Of a stretch of 64,000 bases of DNA, positions 18,997-29,406 are shown in pieces. Made by a program: the position numbers and the translations under genes. Within the stretch, counting starts at the first letter, position 1. Each line of letters begins with the position of its first letter. Source of the stretch: Pseudoxanthomonas sacheonensis (GTDB lineage: Bacteria > Pseudomonadota > Gammaproteobacteria > Xanthomonadales > Xanthomonadaceae); the NCBI RefSeq assembly GCF_010093305.1, contig NZ_PDWS01000001.1:62001-126000 (forward strand), written 5' to 3'. The notes under the pieces were generated by a model that made no database searches, was not told the origin of the DNA, and was given only the letters and a program-made list of their open reading frames with translations.

Positions 18997-20286
18997 ATGA
19001 GCGATACGCCCGTTTCCGGCAGGAAGAAGCTTCCCTTGCACTGGAAGATGGCCATCGGCTTCGGCCTGGGCCTGCTGTTGGGACTGGTGGTGCATGCGAC
19101 CGGCGGCGGCGATGCGGAATGGGTCAAGTGGGTCACCGCTTACGTGACCACCCCATTCTCCAAGGTTTTCCTCAATCTCATCTTCATGCTCATCGTGCCG
19201 CTGCTGTTTTCGGCGCTGGTGGTGGGCATCGCCGAGATGGGCGATATCCGCGCGCTGGGCCGCATCGGCTGGAAGACGCTGGCCTATACCGTGATCCTGT
19301 CCTCGGTGGCGGTGATCATCGGCCTGGTGCTGGTCAACCTGCTCAAGCCCGGCGCCGGCGTGGATCCGGCGCTCGCACAGAGCCTGCTGACCGACAACGC
19401 CGAGCGCGCCAAGGAAATCGTGGCCAGCGTCGACAAGCAACCGCGCGGCCTGGACATGCTGCTGTCGATCGTGCCCGACAACGTGGTCAGCGCCGCCGGC
19501 AACAACGGTTCCATCCTGGCGCTGATGTTCTTCGCGGTCATGTTCGGCGTGGGCCTGGTGCTGACCGAAAGCGAGAACACCTCCATCCTCAAGCGCGGCA
19601 TCGAAGGCGTGTTCGAAATCTCCATGACCCTGATCGGGCTGGTGATCCGGCTGGCGCCGTATGCGGTGGCATGCTTCATGTTCAATCTGGCCGCCATCTT
19701 CGGTTTCGACCTGCTGGTGCGGCTGGGCGCGTATGTGGGCGTGGTGGTGTTGGCGCTCGCTTTCCACATGTTCGTGGTCTATTCGCTGGCCCTGAAGACC
19801 GTGGGCAAGTCGCCGCTGGCGTTCTTCCGCGCCACCCAGGAAGCCAGCGTAATGGCGTTTTCCACCGCCTCCAGCAACGCCACCTTGCCCACCGCGCTGC
19901 GCGTGGCCGAAGAAAAGCTGCGCCTGCCCAATCGGGTCTCGCGCTTCGTGCTGACGGTGGGAGCCACCGCCAACCAGAACGGCACCGCGTTGTTCGAGGG
20001 CGTCACCGTACTGTTCCTGGCGCAGTTCTTCGGAGTGGACCTGACGATCTGGCAACAGGTGATGGTGATGCTGGTCTGCATCCTGGGCGGCATCGGCACG
20101 GCCGGCGTGCCTTCCGGGTCCTTGCCCGTGGTCGCCCTGATCTGCGCCATGGTCGGGGTGGACCCGGTCGGCATCGGCATGATCCTGGGCGTGAACCACT
20201 TCCTGGACATGTGCCGCACCACCCTGAACGTGACCGGCGACCTGACCCTGGCCACGCTGGTGGCCCATGGTGAGAAAACCGACTGA
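18997..20286 (+). CDS. Dicarboxylate/acidic amino acid:cation symporter (SDF family)
   Basis: The 429-residue product is an inner-membrane transporter of the GltP/DctA fold, driving uptake of acidic amino acids or C4-dicarboxylates with sodium ions or protons. The re-entrant loop HP1 has [13 protein letters not shown]7 has [10 protein letters not shown] (cation-site motif), and TM8 has [12 protein letters not shown], in which Asp, Arg, Asn and Asp have the same spacing as the substrate site of the archaeal homologue GltPh. The Arg argues for an acidic substrate. AGAGGAAC precedes the ATG. It is a single gene flanked by two kinds of inverted repeat. Confidence 0.9.
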   Translation: MSDTPVSGRKKLPLHWKMAIGFGLGLLLGLVVHATGGGDAEWVKWVTAYVTTPFSKVFLNLIFMLIVPLLFSALVVGIAEMGDIRALGRIGWKTLAYTVILSSVAVIIGLVLVNLLKPGAGVDPALAQSLLTDNAERAKEIVASVDKQPRGLDMLLSIVPDNVVSAAGNNGSILALMFFAVMFGVGLVLTESENTSILKRGIEGVFEISMTLIGLVIRLAPYAVACFMFNLAAIFGFDLLVRLGAYVGVVVLALAFHMFVVYSLALKTVGKSPLAFFRATQEASVMAFSTASSNATLPTALRVAEEKLRLPNRVSRFVLTVGATANQNGTALFEGVTVLFLAQFFGVDLTIWQQVMVMLVCILGGIGTAGVPSGSLPVVALICAMVGVDPVGIGMILGVNHFLDMCRTTLNVTGDLTLATLVAHGEKTD

Positions 20287-20302
20287 AGCCTTCCGAAGGT
20301 TT

Positions 20303-20383
20303 CCCCCTTTGAAAAAGGGGATTGAGGGGGATTTGCTTTTCGCGCCAAGAGCAAATCCCCCATACCCCCTTTTGCAAAGGGGG
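20303..20383. repeat. Inverted repeat, family D (CCCTTTGAAAAAGGGG type), short form
   Basis: CCCCCTTTGAAAAAGGGG, then GGGGGATTTGCT and the complement GCAAATCCCCC, then CCCCCTTTTGCAAAGGGGG form nested hairpins over 81 bases. It lies between the symporter and tkt. Two longer copies sit between cysD and cysN. Confidence 0.85.
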
Positions 20384-20461
20384 CAAGAGCATGCGTTCCC
20401 CCGTTCGCCATGGGACAATAGGCCGCCCGAGCTACGGGCGACCTCACTGAAAATCGCCCCC

Positions 20462-22480
20462 ATGACGACGCCCGCCTCCAACAAGCCTGGCCGCCGCCAG
20501 CTCGCCAACGCCATCCGTTTCCTCGCCGCCGATGCGGTGGAAGCCGCCAAGTCCGGCCATCCCGGCATGCCCATGGGCATGGCCGACATCGCCGAAGTGC
20601 TGTGGAACGACTACCTCAGCCACAACCCCAAGAATCCGAAGTGGTTCAACCGCGACCGCTTCGTGCTGTCCAACGGCCACGGCTCGATGCTGCAGTACGC
20701 CCTGCTTCACCTCAGCGGCTACGACCTGCCGTTGGAAGAACTGAAGCACTTCCGCCAATTGCACAGCAAGACCGCCGGCCATCCGGAGCACAGCGAAACT
20801 CCCGGCGTGGAAACCACCACCGGCCCGCTGGGCCAGGGCTTCGCCAATGCGGTCGGCTTCGCGCTGGCCGAAAAACTGCTGGCGCAACGCTACAACCGCC
20901 CCGAATACCAGATCGTCGACCACCGCACCTGGGTGTTCATGGGCGACGGCTGCCTGATGGAAGGCATCTCGCACGAAGCCGCGTCGCTGGCCGGCACCTG
21001 GGGCCTGGGCAAGCTGGTCGCGTTCTGGGACGACAACAAGATCTCCATCGACGGCAATACCGACGGCTGGTTCACCGACGACACGCCCGCGCGCTTCGAG
21101 GCCTACGGTTGGCAGGTGATCCGCAACGTCAACGGCCAGGATGCGGTGGAAATAAAGAGCGCCATCGACACCGCGATCAAGGCCACCGACAAGCCGACCC
21201 TGATCTGCTGCCGCACCACGATTGGCTTTGGCGCGCCCAACAAGCAGGGCAAGGAATCCTCGCACGGCGCACCGCTGGGCAAGGACGAACTGGCGGCCGC
21301 GCGCGTGCAGCTGGAATGGCCGTACGGCCCGTTCGAAATTCCCGAGGAAATCTATGCCGGCTGGCGCGCCGGCGAAACCGGTGCGGTGCGCGAAGACCAG
21401 TGGAACGCGCTGTTCGACCAGTACGCCGCCCACTTCGGCAGTGAAGCGGCCGAGCTGTCGCGTCGTTCGCACGGGGACCTGCCGGAAGGTTTTGTCGAAT
21501 CGGCCAATGCCTTCATCGCGAAACTGCAGGCGGAGGGTCCCGTGATCGCCTCGCGCAAGGCCTCGCAGATGGCCATCGAAGCCTTCGCGCCGCTGCTGCC
21601 GGAATTGATCGGCGGCTCGGCCGACCTGGCCCATTCCAACCTGACCCTGTGGAAGGCCAGCAAGTCGGTGGCCACCGACGACCCCAACGCCAACTACGTC
21701 TATTACGGCGTGCGCGAATTCGCCATGACCGCGATCAGCAACGGCCTGGCGTTGCATGGTGGCTTCATTCCGTTCGACGCCACCTTCCTGGTGTTCAGCG
21801 ATTACGCGCGCAATGCGGTGCGCATGAGCGCGCTCAACCCGGCGCATGCGATCCACGTGTACACGCACGACTCCATCGGCCTGGGCGAAGACGGCCCGAC
21901 CCATCAGCCGGTCGAGCACCTGGCCTCGCTGCGCTACATTCCCAACAACGACGTCTGGCGTCCGTGCGATGCGGTGGAATCGGCGGTGTGCTGGCGCGCC
22001 GCCATCGAACGCAAGGACGGTCCCAGCTGCCTGGTCTTCAGCCGCCAGAATCTGCCGCATCAGCCGCGCGACGAAGCACAGGTCGCCAACATCGCGCGCG
22101 GCGGCTATGTGCTGGCCGATGCCGAAGGCGGCAACGCGGACGTGATCCTGATCGCTACCGGTTCCGAAGTCGGTCTGGCCACGCAGGCGAAGGCGACGCT
22201 GGATGCGCAGGGCATCAAGACACGCGTCGTGTCCATGCCTTCGACCGACGTGTTCGACCGCCAGCCGGCCGAGTACCGTGAATCGGTCCTGCCGAAGGCC
22301 GTGCGCAAGCGCGTGGCGGTGGAAGCGGCGGTCACCGATTTCTGGCGCAAGTACGTAGGCCTGGACGGCGCGGTGATCGGCATCGATACCTTCGGCGCAT
22401 CCGCTCCGGCCGAGGCGCTGTACCCGTACTTCGGCATCACCGCCGAGAAAGTGGTGGAAGCGGCCAAAGCGCTGGGCTGA
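20462..22480 (+). CDS. tkt: Transketolase
   Basis: Transketolase moves two-carbon units between sugar phosphates in the pentose phosphate pathway, using thiamine diphosphate. The 672-residue product has [33 protein letters not shown], the ThDP motif [18 protein letters not shown] with the DDN of [10 protein letters not shown] about 30 residues later, [19 protein letters not shown] and the C-terminal [15 protein letters not shown]. The ATG at 20462 gives the standard N-terminus ([12 protein letters not shown]). An upstream in-frame extension reads through the family D repeat and is not credible. Confidence 0.96.
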   Translation: MTTPASNKPGRRQLANAIRFLAADAVEAAKSGHPGMPMGMADIAEVLWNDYLSHNPKNPKWFNRDRFVLSNGHGSMLQYALLHLSGYDLPLEELKHFRQLHSKTAGHPEHSETPGVETTTGPLGQGFANAVGFALAEKLLAQRYNRPEYQIVDHRTWVFMGDGCLMEGISHEAASLAGTWGLGKLVAFWDDNKISIDGNTDGWFTDDTPARFEAYGWQVIRNVNGQDAVEIKSAIDTAIKATDKPTLICCRTTIGFGAPNKQGKESSHGAPLGKDELAAARVQLEWPYGPFEIPEEIYAGWRAGETGAVREDQWNALFDQYAAHFGSEAAELSRRSHGDLPEGFVESANAFIAKLQAEGPVIASRKASQMAIEAFAPLLPELIGGSADLAHSNLTLWKASKSVATDDPNANYVYYGVREFAMTAISNGLALHGGFIPFDATFLVFSDYARNAVRMSALNPAHAIHVYTHDSIGLGEDGPTHQPVEHLASLRYIPNNDVWRPCDAVESAVCWRAAIERKDGPSCLVFSRQNLPHQPRDEAQVANIARGGYVLADAEGGNADVILIATGSEVGLATQAKATLDAQGIKTRVVSMPSTDVFDRQPAEYRESVLPKAVRKRVAVEAAVTDFWRKYVGLDGAVIGIDTFGASAPAEALYPYFGITAEKVVEAAKALG

Positions 22481-22613
22481 GGCCCGCGCGCACGGAGTGC
22501 AGCGGCGTCCGCATCGCCTTCACGGCGACGCCTCGCCGCTTGCGCGATAAAGGCGGGGAACTGCGGCGAATGGAAACCTGTCGCATAGAGGCGTTCAACG
22601 GCGGTTAGGGGCC

Positions 22614-25199
22614 ATGTCGCGCAGGCAGCGGACCATCGATTTCAAGGCGGCATCGTGGTTGCCCTTGCTGCAGCGGGGCAAGCCCTGGTTGCTGGCGGCG
22701 GGCGTGATCGCGCTGGCGGGATTGCTTGCGTTCGCGTTCAAGGGCCTGTGGCAGGAAATCAGCTACGACCAGGTCGTGGCGGCGGTACGAGGCGTCGACA
22801 CCGGAGATCTGGCGTTGGCCTTGCTGGCCACGGCGGTGAGCTACCTGGCGTTGAGCGGTTACGACCACTCCTCGCTTCGCTACGTGGGTGCGTCGGTGCC
22901 CTACCGGGTGGTCGCGCAGACTTCCTTCATCGCCTACGCGTTGACCAACACCATCGGCCTGGGCGTGTTCACCGGCGGTGCGGTGCGCATGCGCCTGTAC
23001 GGGGCCGCCGGTGTGGAAGCCGGGCTGATTTCGCGGGCCATCGCTTTCAATGCGGTGGCCTTCGGCTTGGGTGTCGGTACGGTGGGAGCGCTGGGCTTGC
23101 TGTGGGACGTGCAAGTACTTGCCCCACTGGTGCATGTACCCGCCTGGCTGTTGTCGATCAGTGCCTGGCTGGTTCTGGCCGCTATCGGCGCCCTGCTGGT
23201 GTGGTGCCGCGACGGCCGCGAACGCCGTTTGTTCGGGCGCTTGCCCCTGCGCTTGCCGCGGGCCTCGCTGGCGCTGCGGCAGTTGTTGTGGTCGGTGCTG
23301 GATATCCTGGCTGCGGGCGCGGTGCTGTGGGTGCTGCTGCCCGACGGCGCGGTCGGCTTCCCGGTCTTCATCGGCTTCTATGCGGCGGCGCTGGTGCTGG
23401 GCGTGATCAGTCATGTGCCGGGCGGACTGGGCGTGTTCGAGGCGGTCATGCTGGTGGCGCTCGGCGGACGGGTGCCCGCCGAAGCGCTGGCCGGAGCACT
23501 GGTGCTCTATCGCCTCGTCTACTACGTGCTGCCGTTGCTGCTGGCCATGCTGCTGATGATGCTGTACGAACTGCGCAGCGGAGTCGCGGCGCCGTTGACC
23601 CGGGCGGTCAGCAGTTTGGCACCCCTTCTGCTCGCCGCCTATACGCTGGTCGTGGCGGTGGTGGTGCTGGTATCGGGGGTCACGCCCGCCACCGAAGAAG
23701 CCACCGAGTTGCTGGCTTTGCATGTGCCGCTGCCTCTGGTGGAAGCGTCGCATTTCCTCAGCAGCGTCGCCGGATTGGCGCTGCTGTTCGTCGCGCGCGG
23801 CATGTTGTCGCGGCTGGACGCGGCATGGTGGGCGGGGTTGGGGTTGGCGGGGATGACCTTGTTGATGGCGCTGCCCAAGGGCATTGCCGTATCGGAAGCG
23901 GTGCTGTTGGTCTCGCTGGTGACCGCGCTGGCCTTGTCGCGGAAACAGTTCACGCGCAAGGCCTCACTGCTGTCGGTGCCGTTCACCGGCGGCTGGTTGC
24001 TGGCGGTCGCGGCCATCTTCGCCGCGTTGATCGCGTTGCTGTTCTTCGCCTACCAGGACATCGACTACACCCATGAGTTGTGGTGGCAGTTCGAGTTCAA
24101 CGGGCATGCGCCGCGTTCGTTGCGTGCGCTGGTGGGTATCGCCCTGTTGGCCCTGGTGCTGGCGGTGCGCCAGCTGTTGCGCCCTGCCTCGTCGGCGCCG
24201 GAGCCGCCGGACGCGGCCGCACTGGCGCGCGCGGATTCGATCGTCCGCCGACAGGACAACGCCGACGGTTTTCTGGCGCTGACCGGCGACAAGCAGTTTC
24301 TGTTCTCGGAAACCGGCAACGCCATGGTGATGTTCGGGCGCCAGCGGCGCTCGTGGATCGGCCTGTTCGATCCGCTGGGGCCGGAAAACGAACAGGCGGA
24401 GCTGGTATGGCGCCTGGTGGAGCGCGCACGCGAGGCGGGAGGGCGCGCTTGTTTCTACCAGGTGCGTCCGCAAGCGTTGTCGATGTATCTGGACGCGGGC
24501 ATGCGCCTGTTCAAGCTGGGCGAATACGCTTATGTGCCGCTGACCGATTTCTCCCTGGAAGGCAAGCGCCGTTCCAACCTGCGCTACAGCATCAAGCGCG
24601 CCGAACGCGAAGGCGCCGAATTCCGGATGGTGCCGGTGGAAGAAGTGCCGGCGATCCTCGATGAGCTGCGCGCCGTTTCCGATGCGTGGCTGGCCGAACA
24701 CCGGGCGGCGGAGAAACGCTTCTCGGTAGGCGCTTTCATCGACGACTATGTGCTGAGACAGCCGGTAGCCGTAGTACGTCACGAGGGCCGCATCGTCGCC
24801 TTCGCCACGCTGCTGACCACCGATACCAAGGCCGAGGCCACCGTCGATCTGATGCGGCACCTGCCGAAGATGCCTTACGGCACCATGGATTTCCTGTTCG
24901 CCGAACTGATGCTGCATTCGCGCGGACTCGGATTCCAGCGGTTCGGCCTGGGCATGGCGCCGCTGTCGGGCATGGCCAAGCATTCGCTTGCCCCGTTCTG
25001 GCACCGCGGAGGCCGGTTGTTGTTCGCGCACGGCGAGAATTTCTACAATTTCCGCGGATTGCGCGCGTTCAAGGAAAAATTCGATCCGCAATGGGAAGCG
25101 CGCTACCTGGCATCGCCGGGCGGTGTCGTCCCGTTGCTCCTGCTGGCCGATATCGCCGCGTTGATCAGCGGCGGTTTGAAGGGTGTCATCGCAAAATGA
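22614..25199 (+). CDS. mprF: Bifunctional lysylphosphatidylglycerol flippase/synthetase MprF
   Basis: MprF transfers an amino acid, usually lysine from lysyl-tRNA, to phosphatidylglycerol and flips the product, lowering the negative surface charge. The 861-residue product has an N-terminal flippase region of about eight membrane segments (HVPGGLGVFEAVML is typical), further membrane segments to about residue 520, and a cytoplasmic DUF2156/GNAT-like synthetase domain. That domain includes DGFLALTGDKQFLFS, FYQVRPQALSMYLDAG, KRRSNLRYSIKRAEREGAEF and MDFLFAELMLHSR. TTAGGGG precedes the ATG. It overlaps the virJ-like gene by 4 bases, suggesting joint control of synthesis and breakdown of the lipid. 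Lysine versus alanine specificity is not visible. Confidence 0.9.
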   Translation: MSRRQRTIDFKAASWLPLLQRGKPWLLAAGVIALAGLLAFAFKGLWQEISYDQVVAAVRGVDTGDLALALLATAVSYLALSGYDHSSLRYVGASVPYRVVAQTSFIAYALTNTIGLGVFTGGAVRMRLYGAAGVEAGLISRAIAFNAVAFGLGVGTVGALGLLWDVQVLAPLVHVPAWLLSISAWLVLAAIGALLVWCRDGRERRLFGRLPLRLPRASLALRQLLWSVLDILAAGAVLWVLLPDGAVGFPVFIGFYAAALVLGVISHVPGGLGVFEAVMLVALGGRVPAEALAGALVLYRLVYYVLPLLLAMLLMMLYELRSGVAAPLTRAVSSLAPLLLAAYTLVVAVVVLVSGVTPATEEATELLALHVPLPLVEASHFLSSVAGLALLFVARGMLSRLDAAWWAGLGLAGMTLLMALPKGIAVSEAVLLVSLVTALALSRKQFTRKASLLSVPFTGGWLLAVAAIFAALIALLFFAYQDIDYTHELWWQFEFNGHAPRSLRALVGIALLALVLAVRQLLRPASSAPEPPDAAALARADSIVRRQDNADGFLALTGDKQFLFSETGNAMVMFGRQRRSWIGLFDPLGPENEQAELVWRLVERAREAGGRACFYQVRPQALSMYLDAGMRLFKLGEYAYVPLTDFSLEGKRRSNLRYSIKRAEREGAEFRMVPVEEVPAILDELRAVSDAWLAEHRAAEKRFSVGAFIDDYVLRQPVAVVRHEGRIVAFATLLTTDTKAEATVDLMRHLPKMPYGTMDFLFAELMLHSRGLGFQRFGLGMAPLSGMAKHSLAPFWHRGGRLLFAHGENFYNFRGLRAFKEKFDPQWEARYLASPGGVVPLLLLADIAALISGGLKGVIAK

Positions 25200-26593
25200 T
25201 CAAACGTCTCGTGGTTTCGCTGTCGGTCGCGTTTCTGTCCATGCTGCCTGCGCATGCGCAGGAGCGCATCTCGCACGGTTCCTTCGACCGCGTCGCGTTG
25301 TATCGGCCGCAAGGGGAAGCCAACCAGTTCGTGCTGTTCCTTTCCGGCGAGAGGGGTTGGGACGGGACAATGGATACTGCCGCCCGTGCCCTGGTCAAGG
25401 AAGGCGCGATGGTGGCGGGCATCGACATGCCCAAGCTGCGCACCGCCCTGGCCAAAGACGGCGACGATTGCGTGCTGCCGGACGGCGACCTGGAAAACCT
25501 TTCGCACTACCTGCAAGGCTACGCGCAGCAGCCCACTTACCGCACGCCCTTGCTGGTCGGCTACGGGTCCGGCGCCGCGCTCGCTTACGCGATGCAGGCG
25601 GTCACCGACCAAGACACTTTCGCCGGGACGATCTCGTTGTCGTTCTGTCCACGGCTGGATCTGGGGAAGCCGCTGTGCCAGCGCGCCGACAAGCACTTCC
25701 TCGAGGGCGCGAAGGGCGCTGTTTCGATCCTCGCGCCCGTATCGGAGCTGCCGCAACCCTGGGTCGTGCTGCAGCAAACCAATGACGATCGTTGTGCAGT
25801 CGCCAGCGTGCGCGATTTCGTCGGCCGCACCCGTGGCGCCGCGCTATCGGCGCTGCCCGGCCGCGGTAGGGATCCGTGGACGGACAAAGGCGCGTTGCCA
25901 GCGCTCCTGGCCAGTTACCGCGTATTGACCGCGGGGCGCGGCATAGCGCTGCCACCACCACCGGCGAAACTGATCGACCTGCCTTTGATAGAAGTGCCGG
26001 CCGCTGGCGACGACGACACCTTCGCCATCCTGCTGAGCGGCGACGGCGGTTGGGCCGGACTGGACAAGGAAGTGGCGAACGCACTCGTCGCCAAGGGAAT
26101 TGCCGTGGTCGGTTTCGATTCCTTGCGTTATTTCTGGAAGGCGCGCGAACCCGATGAGCTGGCCGCCGATATCGACCGGATCGTGCGTCATTACACCAAG
26201 CATTGGGGCAAGAAACGGGTCGTGCTGATCGGCTACTCGCAGGGCGCCGACGTATTGCCCTTCGCGGTGAACCGGCTGCCCGACGCCTCCCGTGCACGAG
26301 TGGCGCAGACCGTGCTCATGGGCCTGGGGCAGAACGCTTCCTTCGAATTCCATCTGGCCAACTGGATCGGCAAGGACGACGGCCTGCCGATCCTGCCGGA
26401 GACGCTGAAGTTGAGCGATGCGGACACGCTGTGCCTTTACGGCGAGGACGAGGACGATTCGCTATGCCCGGATATTCCGCCCGGACACGTGCATGCGCAA
26501 TCGCTGCCGGGCGGGCATCATTTCGACGGCGCCTACGACAAACTCGCCGAGCTCATCGTGCAACGCATCGCGGAGCCCCAGGGCCTGCCGTAA
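25196..26593 (+). CDS. VirJ/AcvB-family periplasmic hydrolase, likely aminoacyl-PG hydrolase
   Basis: VirJ/AcvB proteins are periplasmic, and Agrobacterium AcvB is reported to hydrolyse lysyl-phosphatidylglycerol. The 465-residue product has a signal peptide (cleavage after LPAHA, about residue 20) and two related alpha/beta-hydrolase halves. The C-terminal half keeps the nucleophile motif GYSQGAD (Ser348) and a late His in LPGGHHFDG. In the N-terminal half the equivalent elbow reads GYGSG (Gly124), so that copy is probably inactive. Start overlap with mprF (ATGA) indicates translational coupling and supports the lipid-hydrolase role. Family: confident; substrate: inferred from context. Confidence 0.82.
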   Translation: MIKRLVVSLSVAFLSMLPAHAQERISHGSFDRVALYRPQGEANQFVLFLSGERGWDGTMDTAARALVKEGAMVAGIDMPKLRTALAKDGDDCVLPDGDLENLSHYLQGYAQQPTYRTPLLVGYGSGAALAYAMQAVTDQDTFAGTISLSFCPRLDLGKPLCQRADKHFLEGAKGAVSILAPVSELPQPWVVLQQTNDDRCAVASVRDFVGRTRGAALSALPGRGRDPWTDKGALPALLASYRVLTAGRGIALPPPPAKLIDLPLIEVPAAGDDDTFAILLSGDGGWAGLDKEVANALVAKGIAVVGFDSLRYFWKAREPDELAADIDRIVRHYTKHWGKKRVVLIGYSQGADVLPFAVNRLPDASRARVAQTVLMGLGQNASFEFHLANWIGKDDGLPILPETLKLSDADTLCLYGEDEDDSLCPDIPPGHVHAQSLPGGHHFDGAYDKLAELIVQRIAEPQGLP

Positions 26594-26630
26594 AATCAGC
26601 CAAAACCATAAAAGCGGCAAGAGCCGTAAG

Positions 26631-26704
26631 GTAGGTCGGGGCTACGCCCCCGACGTACGGAAAACCTGGCCATTACGCGCGTCGGGGGCGTAGCCCCGAC
26701 CTAC
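26631..26704. repeat. Inverted repeat, family B (GTAGGTCGGGGC type)
   Basis: Two perfect 24-base arms (GTAGGTCGGGGCTACGCCCC... and complement) are separated by about 26 bases. It lies between the convergent virJ-like and acetyl-CoA hydrolase genes and could serve as a bidirectional terminator. One arm recurs exactly at 57060-57083. Confidence 0.88.
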
Positions 26705-26757
26705 CGCTAACCTGGGCCGTTCTTGCAATCTGCAGTGCCTTGTCGCCTCAAGCAGCA

Positions 26758-28716
26758 CTAATCTGCTGGTCGGGATAGGGTTTTCGACAAGGCGTGCAAA
26801 ACCAGCCTGGAGTACAGCCATTCGCCCGCACTGGCGGGTCGGTCGAGCGCCATGCGTTGCAAGGCTTCAGTATCCGCATGCCCGCCGGTGATCAGCGCAC
26901 TGCAGAGGGTTCGCAGTTTTCCCGGCAGCGTGTCCGTCTCGGTTTTCAACCAGCCGAGGGCCTTCACCAACCTCTGCTCCACTTCGGTGAAGTCGCTGCC
27001 CAGCGGATAGTCCGGCAGCGTACCGTCGCTGCGGAACGGGGCCAGCGCGTCGCGCAACCGTTGCGGCGTGTTCCGCGCCCATTCCGGTTCGGCTGAGAAA
27101 TCCGTGCGCAGTTTCTTCGAGTGCTTTGCCTTCTCCAGCAAACCGGCTTGGAACTGCACGCCGGTGATGCCGGCCATGGCGATCACGCAGTCTTCGTCGG
27201 TCTGGCCCAGCAGATCGGCGATACCGTACTCGTTGACGTAGATGTCGCGCAGATGGCGCGGGATGGTGGTGTGGCCGTAATTCCAGCGCACGCTGGATTC
27301 GGCCTTGCCGCCTTCGCCGCGCTGCGAGCGGAACATCAGCACGCTGCGCGCGTCTTCCAGCGCATGGGCCATGGCCACGAAGTTGTACTGCCCGCCCACG
27401 CCGGACACGATGCGCCCGTCCTCCAGCCCGTCGGACACCGCATCGCCCAAGGCGGTAGCCATCATGCAGGTGTTGAAGAAGCGCGACCCGCTGCGTTGCA
27501 GGCGTTCGAGCGACTCGTGCCCGCCGTAGAGCTGGTTGATCTCGCTGATGCGGCGCATGCCGATGCTGCGGCGCTGGTCGTCGGGAAGATGGCGCAGCCA
27601 GTCGTAGAACGCGGGCGAACCCAGATAGAAGGCGCCGTGCAGATATTCGCCGTCGCGTTCCAATCGCGCCTGGTCGCCGATGTTGGCGGTGCCTTGGGCG
27701 ATGCGTGTCATCAGCGCCTCGTCGTCCACCACCTTGCGGCGGATGACGCCGGCCTCGACCAGCCGTTTGAAGCCTTCGTTGAGCATCTCGCTGCAGCCGT
27801 ACAGGCCTATGGCGAACGGATCCATGCCGCCGCTGGCGATCACTGCCGGGTGGTGCGCCAGTTCCGGGTCCAGCGCATGCAGCACTTCGCGGTATTTTTC
27901 GTTGTCGGTATGGCGCAGCGCCAGCGCATGCGACAGCGCATCGGCCAGCGCGCCGATGCCTATCTGCAATGTACCGCCATCGCGCACCAGCGTGCTGGCG
28001 TACAGGCCTATGGCGTAGTCCACGTCGCCCACCGGCTGGCGCGGCAGTGCGAACAGTTTCGGATATGGGCCGGGCGGCGTTATCACGATGTCGAAGAAGC
28101 TTTCTTCCACCGCCGCGGTGCCGCCGATCCACGGCAGCTGCGGATCGATTTCCGCGACCATCAACGGGCGCGGCAGGCCCAGCGCGCGGATCGCATCGAT
28201 GGTGTCCTGGGTGGTGTCGTTGTTGCACGAGAGCGATAACCGCGTGCCATCGGGTTCGCGCGCGACCTTCTGCAGAATCGCGTTGGCCCCGCGTTGCGCC
28301 ACACCGGCCGCGGCCTGGGTGTAGTTGAGGCTGGTGTAGGCGCGCTGCGCCTGCGAGGACTTCAGCAGCGCGCCGGATTGCATGTAGAACTCTTCCACCT
28401 GGATGTGCGCCGGAAGGGCGTCGCGTTTCATCGCCTGCGCATAGAGAAGCACGGGGAAATCGTCGCCGAAGTGGCGTTGGGCGAAGGGCGCCAGAAAGCG
28501 CCGTTCCAGATCGCTGCCCGCAGCGGGCGGGTCGAGCGATAGCGCGGTGTAGATCTGCATCGGACGCGAGGGATCTTTCTCCACCCGCCGATACAGGGCG
28601 TTGAGCAAACGATGCGGTTTGCCGATGGCAAGAGGGGCGGCGATGCGCAGCGTGCCGGGAATACGGCGAAGGAGCAGGGCGACGGCCTCATCCAGGTCTG
28701 TCAGGTGTATGGTCAT
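26758..28716 (-). CDS. Acetyl-CoA hydrolase/transferase family protein
   Basis: Members hydrolyse acyl-CoA or swap CoA between acids. The 652-residue product has the N-terminal CoA-transferase half (QIGIGALADALSHAL near residue 250) and the C-terminal AcetylCoA_hyd_C-type half with GRIVSGVGGQYNFVAMAHAL and IYVNEYGIADLLG. It is about 150 residues longer than the typical ~500-residue enzymes, mostly because of extra sequence in the middle (AFYLGSPAFYDWLRHLPDDQ) and at the C-terminus. The ATG at 28716 is preferred over a TTG 6 bases upstream because AGG lies 8 bases before it. It is convergent with virJ and downstream of modC in the same direction, 72 bases away. Confidence 0.85.
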   Translation of the reverse strand: MTIHLTDLDEAVALLLRRIPGTLRIAAPLAIGKPHRLLNALYRRVEKDPSRPMQIYTALSLDPPAAGSDLERRFLAPFAQRHFGDDFPVLLYAQAMKRDALPAHIQVEEFYMQSGALLKSSQAQRAYTSLNYTQAAAGVAQRGANAILQKVAREPDGTRLSLSCNNDTTQDTIDAIRALGLPRPLMVAEIDPQLPWIGGTAAVEESFFDIVITPPGPYPKLFALPRQPVGDVDYAIGLYASTLVRDGGTLQIGIGALADALSHALALRHTDNEKYREVLHALDPELAHHPAVIASGGMDPFAIGLYGCSEMLNEGFKRLVEAGVIRRKVVDDEALMTRIAQGTANIGDQARLERDGEYLHGAFYLGSPAFYDWLRHLPDDQRRSIGMRRISEINQLYGGHESLERLQRSGSRFFNTCMMATALGDAVSDGLEDGRIVSGVGGQYNFVAMAHALEDARSVLMFRSQRGEGGKAESSVRWNYGHTTIPRHLRDIYVNEYGIADLLGQTDEDCVIAMAGITGVQFQAGLLEKAKHSKKLRTDFSAEPEWARNTPQRLRDALAPFRSDGTLPDYPLGSDFTEVEQRLVKALGWLKTETDTLPGKLRTLCSALITGGHADTEALQRMALDRPASAGEWLYSRLVLHALSKTLSRPAD

Positions 28717-28788
28717 GGGCAAAGCCTAGCCGTCCGGCGACCGCCACACTATATAGCGGGTTGGATTCTCCGATAACAGGCAGCCGGC

Positions 28789-29406
28789 TCAATCCAGCAC
28801 ATGCACCGCATCGGTCAGCCGCTTCACCTCGTCGGCGGAGTGGCTGACGTATACGATGGGCAAAGTGGTTTCGTCGCGCACGCGTTGCAGATAGGGAATC
28901 AGTTCCTCGCGGCGCGCCTGATCCAGCATCGAAAGGGGCTCGTCCAGCAGCAGCAGCGCCGGTTGCGAGAGCAGGGCGCGGCCCAACGCGATGCGCTGGC
29001 TTTCGCCGCCGGAAAGATTGGCGATGCGGCGATCCAGCAACGGTTCGATTCCGAGCAATGCCACGACCGCATCGAAACCGAACGCGTCGGCGGCTCCGTT
29101 CTGATGGCGTCCGTACTGCAGATTGCGCCTTACGTCGAGGTGCGGGAACAAGCGGGTGTCCTGGAAGACATAACCCACGCGGCGGCGATGCGGAGCGACG
29201 TCGATGCCGCGTGCGCTGTCGAACAGGCGCCGGCCATCGACTTCGATATGCCCGGACACCGGCCTCACCAATCCTGCGATGGCATGCAGCACGCTGGTCT
29301 TGCCGGCGCCGGAATGGCCGCTGAGCGCGATCACGCGGGCGGCATCTTCTATGCGCACGTGCCGCTCGAAGGAGCCGCGGCGAAGCTTCAGATCCAGCGA
29401 CAGCAT
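28789..29406 (-). CDS. modC: Molybdate ABC transporter ATP-binding protein, lacking the MOP domain
   Basis: ModC energises molybdate import. The 205-residue product contains Walker A (SGHSGAGKT), the signature LSGGESQRIALGRAL and Walker B LLLLDEPLS with the D-loop, then the switch His in VYVSHSADEV. It stops right after the ATPase domain (VHVLD). Canonical ModC proteins are about 350 residues with a C-terminal molybdate-binding MOP regulatory domain, which is absent here. The ATG overlaps the modB stop by one base. Tungstate or sulfate as substrate cannot be excluded, but the ModA partner favours molybdate. Confidence 0.9.
   Translation of the reverse strand: MLSLDLKLRRGSFERHVRIEDAARVIALSGHSGAGKTSVLHAIAGLVRPVSGHIEVDGRRLFDSARGIDVAPHRRRVGYVFQDTRLFPHLDVRRNLQYGRHQNGAADAFGFDAVVALLGIEPLLDRRIANLSGGESQRIALGRALLSQPALLLLDEPLSMLDQARREELIPYLQRVRDETTLPIVYVSHSADEVKRLTDAVHVLD

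Noticed and set aside
20267..20461. A 65-residue N-terminal extension of transketolase
   Set aside because: It translates a family D inverted repeat ([14 protein letters not shown]) and homologues start at the ATG at 20462.
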